The translations under genes were made by a program, and so were the position numbers. The notes under the pieces are model-generated. The model saw only the letters and a program-made list of their open reading frames with translations, had not been told where the DNA came from and did not search any database. Positions 1-7,978 of a DNA stretch of 19,087 nucleotides are shown one piece after another. The stretch's first letter is position 1, and the number at the start of each line of letters is the position of its first letter. This DNA is from CAYJDG01 sp964368875 (GTDB lineage: Bacteria > Pseudomonadota > Alphaproteobacteria > Micavibrionales > Micavibrionaceae): NCBI GenBank assembly GCA_964368875.1, contig CAYJDG010000040.1, positions 1 to 19,087 of the forward strand. The letters run 5' to 3'.

Positions 1-1547
1 AGGCCTTGGCCGATCTGCTCAAGCGCGGCAGTGCACAGGGTGTTCCGCTGATGTATCCGCAAGGTGTCAAAGAGGCCTATGCCAAGCGTGACTATACGCA
101 GTTCTGGACTGATAAAGACAACATCACTAAAAAATCCGTGGCTGCTATCAATGTGCTCGAAGAGTCATGGACGCACGGCCTGTCTCCAGCAGACTACAAT
201 GTTAAATTGTTACGTGAGATGTCCAAGGCAAGGCTCGACGGCCCTCAGGCGCTTGAATTTGAAATGCTGCTCAGTGATGCCGTTGCACATTACGGCCATG
301 ATATAACTGGTATGCGCGTCAGTGCGCGGAAGCTTGGCGAAGATACCAAGTCCTGGTCGCAGGGCGTTGAGGCCCAGCAGGTTCTGGCGTATGTTTTCTC
401 TGATGCTGATGTCGAAACATCGTTACAGCAACTGGCGCCAAGCGGGCGGCTTTATCAGGCGCTGCGCAAAGATCTGAAGAAAATCGTCAAGGATATCGCG
501 GAAAATCCCGATCAGGATCGCCCCGACCTCAAATATCCGGGTGCGCTGTATCCCGGTGAGAAAGACCCGTCGATTGCTGAAATCCGTTCCCGGCTCGGTC
601 TTTCTGAAAAAGATGGCGAACGGAATACCTATTATGATGATGCTTTGGCGCAAGCTGTGGCCAAATTTCAGCGCGCCAATGGCCTTAAGGGTGATGCCAT
701 CATTGGCAAACGCACCTTTGCTGCAATCAATCAGGGCCGCCGCGATAAGCTGATCAAATTAATCGCCAACCTTGAGCGCCAGCGCTGGCTGGATTCACGT
801 CTTCCGTCGCGCTATATCGTGGTCAATATACCGGCGATGATGCTCTGGGGCATAGAGAACGGTGATATCAAGATTGAAATGCCAGTAGTGGTCGGACGCG
901 ATAAGCGGCCTACAAACTCCTTTATCACTAACATCACCGGGATCCGCTTCAACCCGTCGTGGAATGTTCCGGATACGATTAAAACCGAAGATTTTTTGCC
1001 CGCTTTGCAAAAAGACCCGACGGCCTTGACTAAAAAGGGCATCGAGCTGATCCGCTATACGCCGGACGGTGCTGAAACGATTGCGCCGGAAAGCGTCGAC
1101 TGGTCGACCATGACTCCTGAAACGATCAAGTCGATTGGTATGGTGCAGGATCCAGGCGATACCAATGCGCTCGGACGCATCCGTGTCCTGATGCCGAACC
1201 AGTATAATATCTATCTTCACGATACCAATTCGCCTGATCTGTTTCGCCGCGATTTCCGCGCGCTGAGTTCAGGCTGTATTCGTCTTGCTGAGCCGCAAAA
1301 GGTTGCGGCCTTCATCCTTGGCGCTAACAAGGGTTGGTCGGACGACAAGTTGAAAACCTATCTGGATAAAAGCAAAACGGTTGAGATCAGAGCAGAGCAA
1401 ATCCTGCCTGTTTTCATATTATATCAGACCGTCTGGCTCGATGATGAAGGTGAGTTAGTATATGGCGATGATCTCTATGGGAATGACATAAAACTGGTCC
1501 GTGAACTACAGAAAACCGGCCAGTTATCGCTGCCAATTAGTCTTTAA
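1..1547 (+). CDS. L,D-transpeptidase of the LdtD/YcbB type, 5' partial
   Basis: Periplasmic enzyme expected to form 3-3 (DAP-DAP) cross-links between peptidoglycan stem peptides. The frame is open to the left edge and no signal peptide or membrane anchor is visible, so the true start lies upstream; E. coli LdtD is about 615 aa and 513 residues follow the TTG at position 6. Counting from that codon, residues 1-200 look like the YcbB scaffold, residues about 207-245 a peptidoglycan-binding domain (DALAQAVAKFQRANGLKGD, then GKRTFAAIN), and residues about 268-445 the YkuD catalytic domain. The active site is complete: His405 in YLHDTN and the nucleophile Cys424 in SSGCIRL, the form E. coli YcbB also has. 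The next gene is a MepK-like endopeptidase, as in the E. coli ycbB-ycbK pair. The family call is firm; the exact paralogue is inferred. Confidence 0.9.
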   Translation, partial: ALADLLKRGSAQGVPLMYPQGVKEAYAKRDYTQFWTDKDNITKKSVAAINVLEESWTHGLSPADYNVKLLREMSKARLDGPQALEFEMLLSDAVAHYGHDITGMRVSARKLGEDTKSWSQGVEAQQVLAYVFSDADVETSLQQLAPSGRLYQALRKDLKKIVKDIAENPDQDRPDLKYPGALYPGEKDPSIAEIRSRLGLSEKDGERNTYYDDALAQAVAKFQRANGLKGDAIIGKRTFAAINQGRRDKLIKLIANLERQRWLDSRLPSRYIVVNIPAMMLWGIENGDIKIEMPVVVGRDKRPTNSFITNITGIRFNPSWNVPDTIKTEDFLPALQKDPTALTKKGIELIRYTPDGAETIAPESVDWSTMTPETIKSIGMVQDPGDTNALGRIRVLMPNQYNIYLHDTNSPDLFRRDFRALSSGCIRLAEPQKVAAFILGANKGWSDDKLKTYLDKSKTVEIRAEQILPVFILYQTVWLDDEGELVYGDDLYGNDIKLVRELQKTGQLSLPISL

Positions 1548-1579
1548 GTAATTGTAAGTACCGGGAAGTAAATACAATT
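1546..1579. repeat. Helically phased AAGTA triplet and AATTGTA/TACAATT inverted repeat
   Basis: AAGTA occurs at 1546-1550, 1556-1560 and 1566-1570, exactly 10 bases apart; the first copy overlaps the transpeptidase stop codon. The same stretch contains AATTGTA (1550-1556) and its exact inverted copy TACAATT (1573-1579). This could be a protein-binding site or a weak AT-rich hairpin between the transpeptidase and the MepK gene. The repeats are seen directly; any function is inferred. Confidence 0.35.
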
Positions 1580-1621
1580 TTGTTGAAGAAAATAGCGCAA
1601 TTCAATACCCTGTAAGTCTCC

Positions 1622-1639
1622 GGGGATAGTTCTATCTCC
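1622..1639 (+). other. Short hairpin between transpeptidase and mepK-like gene
   Basis: GGGGATAG (1622-1629) can pair with CTATCTCC (1632-1639), using one G-U pair, around a two-base turn. No T-run follows, so it is not a standard intrinsic terminator. It could be an RNA-stability hairpin or a Rho-assisted 3' end. A further dyad, GTCTG (1672-1676) and CAGAC (1687-1691) around 10 bases, follows and is trailed by TTTT. The 210-base gap from 1548 to 1757 holds nothing else I can name. Confidence 0.25.
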
Positions 1640-1757
1640 TTACTCAATCGCTGCTTTCTTTATCTTCCCACGTCTGTTAAACAATTCAGACTTTTGACGC
1701 GGATACTCAAGTCCCTGTCGCCAACACTGTTCGTATCAACAACGCACAAGGTTCACT

Positions 1758-2342
1758 ATGACTGATTTTTCTTTGCTGAATTCTGTTGAAACTCCTGTCG
1801 AGCGCAGAACTTTCCTCAAATCGGGTCTTACCCTTTCTATGGCTGCCGCATTGTCGGTCGGTAGCGTGACCCCAGCCCTCGCATTACCTGCTGGCGGGGA
1901 GTACCGGGTTCACTTCAAGAACTGCCACACGGGTGAGACATTCAACGGCACCTACCGCGTCGGTAATAAATACCTGCCGCAGGCCTTCGAGCGGATCAAT
2001 TACGTCCTGCGTGATTTTCGTGCCAACGAAGTATTCCCAATCGATCCGCGCGCGATCGATATCGTCGCGATCGTTCACAAGATGGTTGGCAAGAATGAGC
2101 CGTATACCGTTCTGTCCGGTTACCGCAATCCACAAACCAATGCCATGCTGCGTGAAGGCGGCTCAGGCGTAGCCAAACGCTCTCTCCATATGTCGGGACA
2201 GGCGATTGATGTTCGTATGGAAGATGTGTCGGTTTCCCGCATCCGCGATCTGGCCAAGAAACTTCGCGCTGGCGGAGTTGGCTACTACCCGCGCAGTGGG
2301 TTCGTACACATGGACTCCGGTGAATTCCGGACTTGGGGCTAA
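1758..2342 (+). CDS. mepK: MepK/YcbK-like murein endopeptidase (DUF882, M15 family), Tat-exported
   Basis: Putative zinc D,D/L,D-endopeptidase that cuts peptidoglycan cross-links; E. coli MepK prefers the 3-3 bonds that L,D-transpeptidases make. The 194-aa product begins with a twin-arginine signal (ERRTFLK, Arg16-Arg17), a hydrophobic stretch at about 24-43 and a likely cleavage site near ALA at 41-43, so it is exported folded. Zinc ligands of the M15 fold are present: His144 and Asp151 in SLHMSGQAIDV, and His184 in FVHMD. Length fits the family (E. coli YcbK is 182 aa). AAGG about six bases before the ATG supports this start. It follows an LdtD-like gene, and this synthesis-hydrolysis pairing is conserved in enterobacteria. 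folK begins nine bases after its stop. The symbol is given by homology. Confidence 0.85.
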   Translation: MTDFSLLNSVETPVERRTFLKSGLTLSMAAALSVGSVTPALALPAGGEYRVHFKNCHTGETFNGTYRVGNKYLPQAFERINYVLRDFRANEVFPIDPRAIDIVAIVHKMVGKNEPYTVLSGYRNPQTNAMLREGGSGVAKRSLHMSGQAIDVRMEDVSVSRIRDLAKKLRAGGVGYYPRSGFVHMDSGEFRTWG

Positions 2343-2351
2343 CCCCGCGCC

Positions 2352-2837
2352 ATGATCTTCGTCGGCTTGGGGGCCAATCTGCCAAGTAAATTCGGATCCC
2401 CAGCCGATACGATTACAGCAGCTTTATCCGCACTTACAGAGTCAGGGCTTAAGGTTCTGGCTTCTTCTCGGCTTTGGTTGACGGCTCCTGTGCCGGTTTC
2501 CGACCAACCGTGGTATCACAATGCGGTTGCCCGCATCGAAACCGATCTTCCGCCTCTCGGCATTTTCAGAATCCTCCAGCAGATTGAGAATGATTTTGGT
2601 CGGGTCCGTCTGGTACGCAACGAGCCGCGCATTCTCGATCTGGACCTGCTTAGCTACCATGAAACTATTCAGAAAGACCCGCAGCTTATATTGCCACATC
2701 CCCGTTTGCACGAACGTGGGTTTGTGCTGCTGCCGCTGCAGGACATTGCTCCCGACTGGACCTATCCCGGGACTGGCGCTACGCTCGCTACCATGATTGC
2801 CGCGTTGCCCGCAGATCAGAAGGGTGAGCCGCTATGA
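2352..2837 (+). CDS. folK: 2-amino-4-hydroxy-6-hydroxymethyldihydropteridine pyrophosphokinase (HPPK)
   Basis: Cytosolic folate-pathway enzyme that transfers pyrophosphate from ATP to 6-hydroxymethyl-7,8-dihydropterin, producing the substrate of FolP. The 161-aa product has the family start FVGLGANLPSK, the HPPK signature EPRILDLDLL with Mg-binding Asp96 and Asp98, and the C-terminal HPRLHERGFVLLPL block. It starts nine bases after the MepK-like gene. The short palindrome GGGG-CTAA-CCCC (2335-2346) spans the preceding stop codon, and no clear Shine-Dalgarno is seen, so translation may be coupled to the upstream gene. Its TGA overlaps the folP start as ATGA (2834-2837), which indicates an operon. 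No folB is present nearby. Confidence 0.95.
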   Translation: MIFVGLGANLPSKFGSPADTITAALSALTESGLKVLASSRLWLTAPVPVSDQPWYHNAVARIETDLPPLGIFRILQQIENDFGRVRLVRNEPRILDLDLLSYHETIQKDPQLILPHPRLHERGFVLLPLQDIAPDWTYPGTGATLATMIAALPADQKGEPL

Positions 2838-3616
2838 TCCCGCAGGTCATGGGCATCCTCAATGTCACCCCCGACAGCTTTTCCGATGGCGGGCTCTACC
2901 TTGATCCCGCGCTAGCGATAGCGCAGGGGCTTCGAATGATCGCCGAAGGTGCGAGCATCATCGATATTGGTGGTGAGTCCACGCGCCCCGGCTCCGATCC
3001 GGTTACGCCTGAAGATGAAATCGCCCGGGTCATTCCTGTTATACAGGGGCTGGCCGGGCAGGGGGCGGTGCTTTCGATTGATACCCGCCACGCGGCCACT
3101 ATGGAAGCGGCGCTCGCCGCGGGGGCGGGGATGATCAATGACATTACGGCATTGACTGGCGATCTGCTGAGCGCAGGTGTCGCCGCTGCCGCTAATGTGC
3201 CCGTCTGCCTGATGCATATGCAGGGTGATCCGCGCACCATGCAGAAGAACCCGGTCTATCAGGATGTGACACAGGACGTGCTGCTTTATCTGCTGGAGCG
3301 GGCGCAGGGGTCCGGCGTGAAGAAAGAACATATCATTCTCGATCCGGGCATCGGGTTTGGCAAAACGCTCGAACATAATCTTGAGCTGCTGCGCCACCTT
3401 GAAACGTTTGTTGCCAGCGGATATCCGGTCTTGCTGGGAGCCAGCCGTAAAAGCTTTATCGCAAAACTGATGGGCGCTGACACAACGGATAGATTGCCGG
3501 GATCGCTGGCCGCCGTTATCCGGGGGGCGGAGGCGGGCGTTGGAATCGTGCGTGTCCACGATGTGGCCGCCACAGTTCAGGCGTTGAAGCTGTGGGACGC
3601 TACGAGGCCTGCCTAA
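2834..3616 (+). CDS. folP: Dihydropteroate synthase
   Basis: Condenses the FolK product with p-aminobenzoate to give dihydropteroate; it is the sulfonamide target. The 260-aa product carries both family signatures near its N-terminus, MGILNVTPDSFSDGG (6-20) and DIGGESTRPGS (44-54). It also has the pterin-binding LDPGIGFGK and the C-terminal LLGASRKSFI sulfonamide/pABA-site region, with no obvious insertion of the kind seen in resistant alleles. The ATG overlaps the folK stop by four bases. Its 3' end overlaps the convergent phosphatase gene by 17 bases (3600-3616), so no terminator can sit between them. Confidence 0.96.
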   Translation: MIPQVMGILNVTPDSFSDGGLYLDPALAIAQGLRMIAEGASIIDIGGESTRPGSDPVTPEDEIARVIPVIQGLAGQGAVLSIDTRHAATMEAALAAGAGMINDITALTGDLLSAGVAAAANVPVCLMHMQGDPRTMQKNPVYQDVTQDVLLYLLERAQGSGVKKEHIILDPGIGFGKTLEHNLELLRHLETFVASGYPVLLGASRKSFIAKLMGADTTDRLPGSLAAVIRGAEAGVGIVRVHDVAATVQALKLWDATRPA

Positions 3617-4232
3617 GGAGTGGGCAGAATTCCGATTGCATCTGTGTGAGGTACTCGCCCCGGGGTTCGAACTGCGAAAGTCGCCACGGAATGTTTTGCT
3701 CTGGCGCAGGTTCGAATAAATGCAGGTGGCAATTTTTCATCGCCCCGAATTCCCATTCATACATTTTGCCGATCGCATGGAATGTTCCGCCATGCGCGAC
3801 GATCAAAGGCGGGCTTTCGAGATCGGGTGTCAGAATAACGTCTAAAACTTTTTTGACCCGCTCCGCGAAATCGCTGCGGTTTTCGCCTCCGGGGGCGCGC
3901 TGGTTGGCATAAACAAGGGGTTTAATGACCTCCCAGCTTTTGCCTTCCCACTCACCGAGGCTGTGTTCATGCAGGGTTGGAATTTCGATCATCTCCAGCC
4001 CAAGATGCTTGTTCACGCGTGCAGCGGTTTCTTTGGCGCGGATTTGCGGACTGTGGAAAATTTTTGATGGCCGAATTTGCAGCTTCAACATATACTGGGC
4101 CAGCGTATCGGCCTGTTGTTTACCGAGCTGACTCAACGGGCTGTCGACACCGCCGCCTGCGGCCAGATTCTTGATATTGGCTTCGCTCTCGCCGTGGCGC
4201 AGCAGATAAAAAGGGATGGCAGGGATCATCAA
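3600..4232 (-). CDS. Histidine phosphatase (phosphoglycerate-mutase-like) family protein
   Basis: A 210-aa phosphatase of the two-histidine superfamily; the substrate cannot be read from the sequence. The phosphorylated-histidine motif LLRHGESEAN (His13) opens the protein, SPQIRAKETA and LGEWEGKSWE follow, GGENRSDFAERV lies in the middle, and the second catalytic histidine is in IVAHGG. The last approximately 40 residues (FEPAPEQNIPWRL onward) are less conserved and could be lineage-specific. Its start ATGA overlaps the stop of the upstream dehydrogenase (4229-4232), so the two are probably co-transcribed. Two adjacent Met codons make the exact start uncertain by one residue. Members of this family include cobalamin-pathway phosphatases and small-metabolite phosphatases; I see no cob genes here to favour one. 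Confidence 0.88.
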   Translation of the reverse strand: MMIPAIPFYLLRHGESEANIKNLAAGGGVDSPLSQLGKQQADTLAQYMLKLQIRPSKIFHSPQIRAKETAARVNKHLGLEMIEIPTLHEHSLGEWEGKSWEVIKPLVYANQRAPGGENRSDFAERVKKVLDVILTPDLESPPLIVAHGGTFHAIGKMYEWEFGAMKNCHLHLFEPAPEQNIPWRLSQFEPRGEYLTQMQSEFCPLLRQAS

Positions 4233-5308
4233 AGCACTCCTAAAAATTCTTCCGGGATCGGCAGGCCGGTCAGTGTTGCGGTTTTAGCCAGTAGTTTACA
4301 AGTTCCGGCGCTGAGCGGAATTCCTTTTTCAGCCCGTTGCGCCGCTTCCGTCGTGGCGCGGTCACCTGGCAGCCGGACAGGCTTAGCTGGATCAACCGGT
4401 TTAGTGTTTTTCAAATGCTGAAAATATGTCTCTGCCTGTGCTTCAAGATGCTCAAGCCCCGCGAAATACTCCGGATTCCAGATGGTCAGCACAGCATTGT
4501 CATGACCGGCGGTGCCGGGGGGAGCTGGGGGCATTAATCCACCGCTCAAGCCCGCGCCGAGCAGATCAACCATCATCGCCAGACCAAACCCCTTATATCC
4601 CTGTGCGCCGCCCATTGGTAACAATGCGCCTTTTGGGTCCTTGAAAAGGCAGGACGGGTCGGTCGTCGGATGGCCTTCAGCATCCTGCATCAGCCCCGGC
4701 GCTATCTGCTCTCCGGAATGATAGGCAAGGCGGATTTTTCCTGCGGCGACGGCGCTGGTCGACATATCGAATGAAAAAACCTGTCCGGCCGTACGTGGAA
4801 ATGCGAACGCGAGCGGATTGGTGCTCAGCTTGCCCTCGATTCCGCCGGGTGGGGCAACCTGCATCCACAGCCCATTGTTATTGACCACCAGAAAAGCGGG
4901 ATACCCTGCCTGTGCGGCTGCTTCGACCCATTCCCCCAGCCGCCCGACATGGCCCGAGTTGCGCAGAGTTCCAGTAACTGAACCGTTCGTCTTGGCTTTT
5001 TCGAGCAGGCGTTTCAGCAGTCGCGGCATCTGCACTTGGCCAAGGCCGCCTTGCGCTTCCGCTTGAATAGTATTGCCGCTCTCTTTGAGGATCAGCAGAT
5101 CAACGCCGCTTCTAACTTCGCCCGCCTTGAGATCGTTGACATAGGCTGCGACACGCATCACGCCGTGGGAGTCATGACCCAGCAGGTTGGAACGGATCAG
5201 GCTGGTGGCCGTCAGGCGTGATTCTTCTGCCGTAAAACCGCCTGCTTCAAGCAAGGCTGCGGCAATATCAGTGAGCCGGGCAGGGGCGATAAGTGTATTG
5301 TCAGACAT
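4229..5308 (-). CDS. Malate/L-lactate dehydrogenase family (Ldh_2) NAD(P)-dependent oxidoreductase
   Basis: Expected to reduce a 2-oxo acid or oxidise a 2-hydroxy acid with NAD(P); the family includes malate, L-sulfolactate, ureidoglycolate and 2,3-diketogulonate enzymes, so the substrate is open. The 359-aa product shows GHDSHGVMRV with the family's conserved histidine near the N-terminus, GHVGRLGEWVE, the NPLAFAFPR strand, and the glycine-rich GGAQGYKGFGLAMMVDLL segment. I chose the ATG at 5306-5308 (MSDNTL) because family members usually start there; an in-frame ATG at 5332 would add eight residues, and neither has a strong Shine-Dalgarno. It is divergent from recO with only 34 bases between starts. 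The downstream phosphatase overlaps it by four bases. Confidence 0.87.
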   Translation of the reverse strand: MSDNTLIAPARLTDIAAALLEAGGFTAEESRLTATSLIRSNLLGHDSHGVMRVAAYVNDLKAGEVRSGVDLLILKESGNTIQAEAQGGLGQVQMPRLLKRLLEKAKTNGSVTGTLRNSGHVGRLGEWVEAAAQAGYPAFLVVNNNGLWMQVAPPGGIEGKLSTNPLAFAFPRTAGQVFSFDMSTSAVAAGKIRLAYHSGEQIAPGLMQDAEGHPTTDPSCLFKDPKGALLPMGGAQGYKGFGLAMMVDLLGAGLSGGLMPPAPPGTAGHDNAVLTIWNPEYFAGLEHLEAQAETYFQHLKNTKPVDPAKPVRLPGDRATTEAAQRAEKGIPLSAGTCKLLAKTATLTGLPIPEEFLGVL

Positions 5309-5342
5309 GACAGACCGTGTGATTTCCTCCATACTCTATCGC

Positions 5343-6107
5343 ATGGAAGAATGGTCGGATCAAGCTATCGTACTCTCTGCCCGCGCGCATGGTGAAGGCG
5401 GCGCGGTGCTGTCGGTTTTGACCGAGAAACATGGCCGTCATGCTGGGTATGTTCATGGCGCGCGTGGCTCGCGTCTGCGCGGCTTCACGGAACCCGGAAC
5501 GCTCATGACCATCACGTGGAAGGCCCGCACGGCCGACCAGCTTGGCACGATTAGTTTCGAAGATGGTGTCAATCAGGCGGCGATGCTGCTGAATGACCCG
5601 CTCAGGCTGTCGGCGCTTTTATCAGCTGCGGCACTCTGCGACCGTGCACTGCCGGAGCGCGAAGTCCATGCAGGACTTTTCCATGGTCTGAGCGCCTTGG
5701 TGCAGACTCTTGAAAGTGACATCTGGAGTGCGGCCTATGTTCTTTGGGAGGTTGCGCTGATCAAAGAGCTTGGCTTTGGCATGGATTTGACGCGCTGTGT
5801 TGCTGGCGGTGATAACAGTGACCTGACCTATGTCAGTCCTAAATCCGGGTGTGCGGTTTCGACCGAGAAGGCTGAACCGTATAAGGATAAATTACTGGCT
5901 TTGCCGGGCTTTATGATTGGCAAAGGGTTTTCGGCTGAACCGGATCGCGAAATCATGAATGGTCTAAGGCTGACCGGACATTTTTTGACGCATTGGGTTT
6001 TTGCGCATAATACACAGGGCGTACCCGATGCGCGTTTACGCTTTCAGGGAATGTTCGAAAAATCCCTGCCAGAGGTTATGCCAGAGGCGTCTCTGCAGCA
6101 GGCTTGA
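5343..6107 (+). CDS. recO: DNA repair protein RecO
   Basis: RecO loads RecA with RecR at single-strand gaps in the RecF pathway. The 254-aa product has the N-terminal OB-fold sequence (MEEWSDQAIVLSARAHGEGG, then LTEKHGRHAGYVHG) and the RecO C-terminal helical domain; Cys-bearing TRCVAGG and SPKSGCAV lie where some RecO proteins bind zinc, but only two cysteines are visible. The ATG at 5343 gives the usual RecO N-terminus; an in-frame ATG at 5307 would add twelve untypical residues. No Shine-Dalgarno is obvious. The gene stands alone on the plus strand, head-to-head with the dehydrogenase gene, and its last 32 bases overlap gtrA on the other strand. Confidence 0.93.
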   Translation: MEEWSDQAIVLSARAHGEGGAVLSVLTEKHGRHAGYVHGARGSRLRGFTEPGTLMTITWKARTADQLGTISFEDGVNQAAMLLNDPLRLSALLSAAALCDRALPEREVHAGLFHGLSALVQTLESDIWSAAYVLWEVALIKELGFGMDLTRCVAGGDNSDLTYVSPKSGCAVSTEKAEPYKDKLLALPGFMIGKGFSAEPDREIMNGLRLTGHFLTHWVFAHNTQGVPDARLRFQGMFEKSLPEVMPEASLQQA

Positions 6108-6474
6108 ATACGAACAGCCTGCGCGCCAGATAAACAATCACAAACGACGTACCGATCGCCGCAATCTTGGCTATTTTCTCCGACTGTCCGGCCATATTAT
6201 GCACTACATAAACAGTCAGGGTCGTAATCACTGTGCCAAGGGCTGTGCTGGCAGCGTACAGAATGAGTTCCTTGGTGGGTTTGTCTCTCAACCACGTGGG
6301 CTTGTCTGTAAATACGAAGGCGCGGGACAGGACATAGTGGAGGGCAGCTCCGGTAAGATAAGAAATCGGCGCAGCGACAGGCGCATCCAGTCCTAATTTG
6401 ATCAAGGCTAGATACAGAATATAATCAAGGCCGAGCGCGGTCGCGCTCACCAGAATGTAGCGAAATAAAATCAC
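6076..6474 (-). CDS. GtrA-family small membrane protein
   Basis: A 132-aa integral membrane protein of the GtrA family, which is linked to moving polyprenyl-phosphate-bound sugars across the inner membrane for cell-surface glycan modification. Four hydrophobic segments can be seen (about residues 2-24, 32-50, 70-93 and 99-118). The family-type arrangement RYILVSATALGLDYILY at the start, SYLTGAALHYVLSRAFVF and FVIVYLARRLFVF is present. It starts with GTG, and its GTGA overlaps the stop of the FAD enzyme upstream, so the two are one transcription unit. Its 3' end overlaps recO (6076-6107). A pairing with the GT-C gene two positions upstream is plausible but inferred. Confidence 0.85.
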   Translation of the reverse strand: MILFRYILVSATALGLDYILYLALIKLGLDAPVAAPISYLTGAALHYVLSRAFVFTDKPTWLRDKPTKELILYAASTALGTVITTLTVYVVHNMAGQSEKIAKIAAIGTSFVIVYLARRLFVFKPAAETPLA

Positions 6475-7943
6475 TGGATCGGAACCTTGTGGACGGAGGC
6501 AAGCGCCTTCTGACGGTCGGTGATGTCTTCGTGGTACTCGGCATCTTCATTGACGTCCCAGACGTCATAAACTCTTTTCCCGGCGATGATATTTTCAGCA
6601 GTGAGAATGCCGGTCATCATCGCGTGGTCCTGATTGTTATATTTGTGCATGCCATTACGGCCAACGAAATAGAACTCAGGATACTTCTCGGTAAATTCTT
6701 TAACGATCGCTTCGGTCGCAGTTTTATAATCCTTATCATAGACAGGATAGGCTTTAGGCTGACGCACGACGGCGGCATCAATCACATCTTCGTGATTGGC
6801 AATGCCGATATACTCCAGTTCTTTTTTGGCGAGAGTGATCAGATCGGCATCGCTGGAGTCCCAGAGATTGTCGCCGGCAAAGCAGAAATATTCGAGACCC
6901 AGACATCCAAGGCCCGCCTCAGGCACCATCTCGGGCGACCAAGACGTAAAGTTTTGCACGCGCCCAACTTTGACGGCTGGATCGTGAATATAAATCCAAT
7001 TGTCATCAAATGTCGGCGGCTTCTTGAGCATGATCGCAATGGTGATAAAGTCGCGATACTTGAGCAGGTTCGCCTGTTCCGCAGAAACAGGGCGTGGCTC
7101 AACAGCATTAACGACATCGCGGAGTGGGGCGGATGAGACAATCGCCTTGCCGCTGTAACTTTCGCCTTTTGCAGTCTGCACCTGCCAGTCATCGGGGCCG
7201 TTGCGGACGAATTTCGTCACGTCCTGACCCATCAGAATTTCTCCGCCCATGGCTTTGACCTTGGCCGCTGCAGCCTCCCACATCATGCCCGGCCCCATGC
7301 GGGGATAGTCGAAGGAGGAGATCAGCGTTTTAACAACCTTATCCTTCTTCAGGCCTTTTTTAAGACCCATAGAATTGCTGAGGGCATTGATGATAGCGGA
7401 CGCAAGGTTCAGCCCTTTGATCCGTTGGGCCGCCCAGTCTGCGGAAATATCATCGCAGCTCATACCCCATACTTTTTCAGTGTAGGTTTTGAAGAAAATA
7501 CTGAAAAGTTTTTCGCCGAACTGGTTACGAACCCACGCATGAAACGAGGTCGGGTTCTTAATTGGAAAGGCCCGGGCATAGGCGTAAGACATGACGCAAT
7601 AGGTGCTCAGGAATGGACCCATGTTGCGAAAGGCTTCGAAGGCCCGCAGCGGATAGCTATAGAATTTTTTGCCGTAGTAAATGCGTGAAACGCGCGGACG
7701 CTGGATAAAGTCATCCGGGAGGATTTCCCGCCACAGGCGCATGATTTCTTCTGATTTCGAGAAAAAGCGGTGGCCGCCGATATCGAAGCGATAGCCGTTG
7801 TATTTTTCTGTACGGCTGATACCGCCAACATACTGGGGATCCTTCTCAAGGATCAGTACCCGCAGACCGGGTTTGTTTTGCAGAAGTTTGTAGGCGGTTG
7901 TGAGTCCGGCAGGGCCAGCGCCCACAATAATGACGTCGTGCAT
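6471..7943 (-). CDS. FAD-dependent oxidoreductase, UDP-galactopyranose-mutase/amine-oxidase-like
   Basis: A 490-aa flavoprotein with an N-terminal Rossmann motif VGAGPAGL (7-14), a second conserved block with GGISRTEKYNGYRFDIGGHRFF spread over residues about 40-61, and a C-terminal FAD contact FVGRNGMHKYNNQDHAMMTG. This is the fold of UDP-galactopyranose mutases and protoporphyrinogen/amine oxidases. At 490 aa it is longer than true bacterial Glf (about 370-390 aa), so I do not call it glf. It is translationally coupled to gtrA (GTGA overlap) and follows a GT-C glycosyltransferase on the same strand, pointing to surface sugar biosynthesis. A good promoter lies at 7979-8006 on the minus strand, so it can be expressed without the glycosyltransferase gene. 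The substrate is unknown. Confidence 0.8.
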   Translation of the reverse strand: MHDVIIVGAGPAGLTTAYKLLQNKPGLRVLILEKDPQYVGGISRTEKYNGYRFDIGGHRFFSKSEEIMRLWREILPDDFIQRPRVSRIYYGKKFYSYPLRAFEAFRNMGPFLSTYCVMSYAYARAFPIKNPTSFHAWVRNQFGEKLFSIFFKTYTEKVWGMSCDDISADWAAQRIKGLNLASAIINALSNSMGLKKGLKKDKVVKTLISSFDYPRMGPGMMWEAAAAKVKAMGGEILMGQDVTKFVRNGPDDWQVQTAKGESYSGKAIVSSAPLRDVVNAVEPRPVSAEQANLLKYRDFITIAIMLKKPPTFDDNWIYIHDPAVKVGRVQNFTSWSPEMVPEAGLGCLGLEYFCFAGDNLWDSSDADLITLAKKELEYIGIANHEDVIDAAVVRQPKAYPVYDKDYKTATEAIVKEFTEKYPEFYFVGRNGMHKYNNQDHAMMTGILTAENIIAGKRVYDVWDVNEDAEYHEDITDRQKALASVHKVPIQ

Positions 7944-7978
7944 ACGTTCGGCTTTCTACTGAATAGCGATGTTTGCTC

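Noticed and set aside
2335..2346. GGGG-CTAA-CCCC palindrome as a terminator between the mepK-like gene and folK
   Set aside because: Only four pairs and no T-run; the two genes are nine bases apart and probably co-transcribed.
2912..3559. Minus-strand open frame of 215 codons opposite folP
   Set aside because: Antisense to a certain folP; the composition is Arg/His-rich, as expected for a shadow frame.
6489..7136. Plus-strand open frame of 215 codons opposite the FAD enzyme gene
   Set aside because: Wholly antisense to a well-supported flavoprotein gene, with no recognisable domain or start signal.
6471..7943. Calling the FAD enzyme glf (UDP-galactopyranose mutase)
   Set aside because: It shares the fold, but at 490 aa it is about 100 residues too long and diagnostic substrate residues could not be confirmed by eye.
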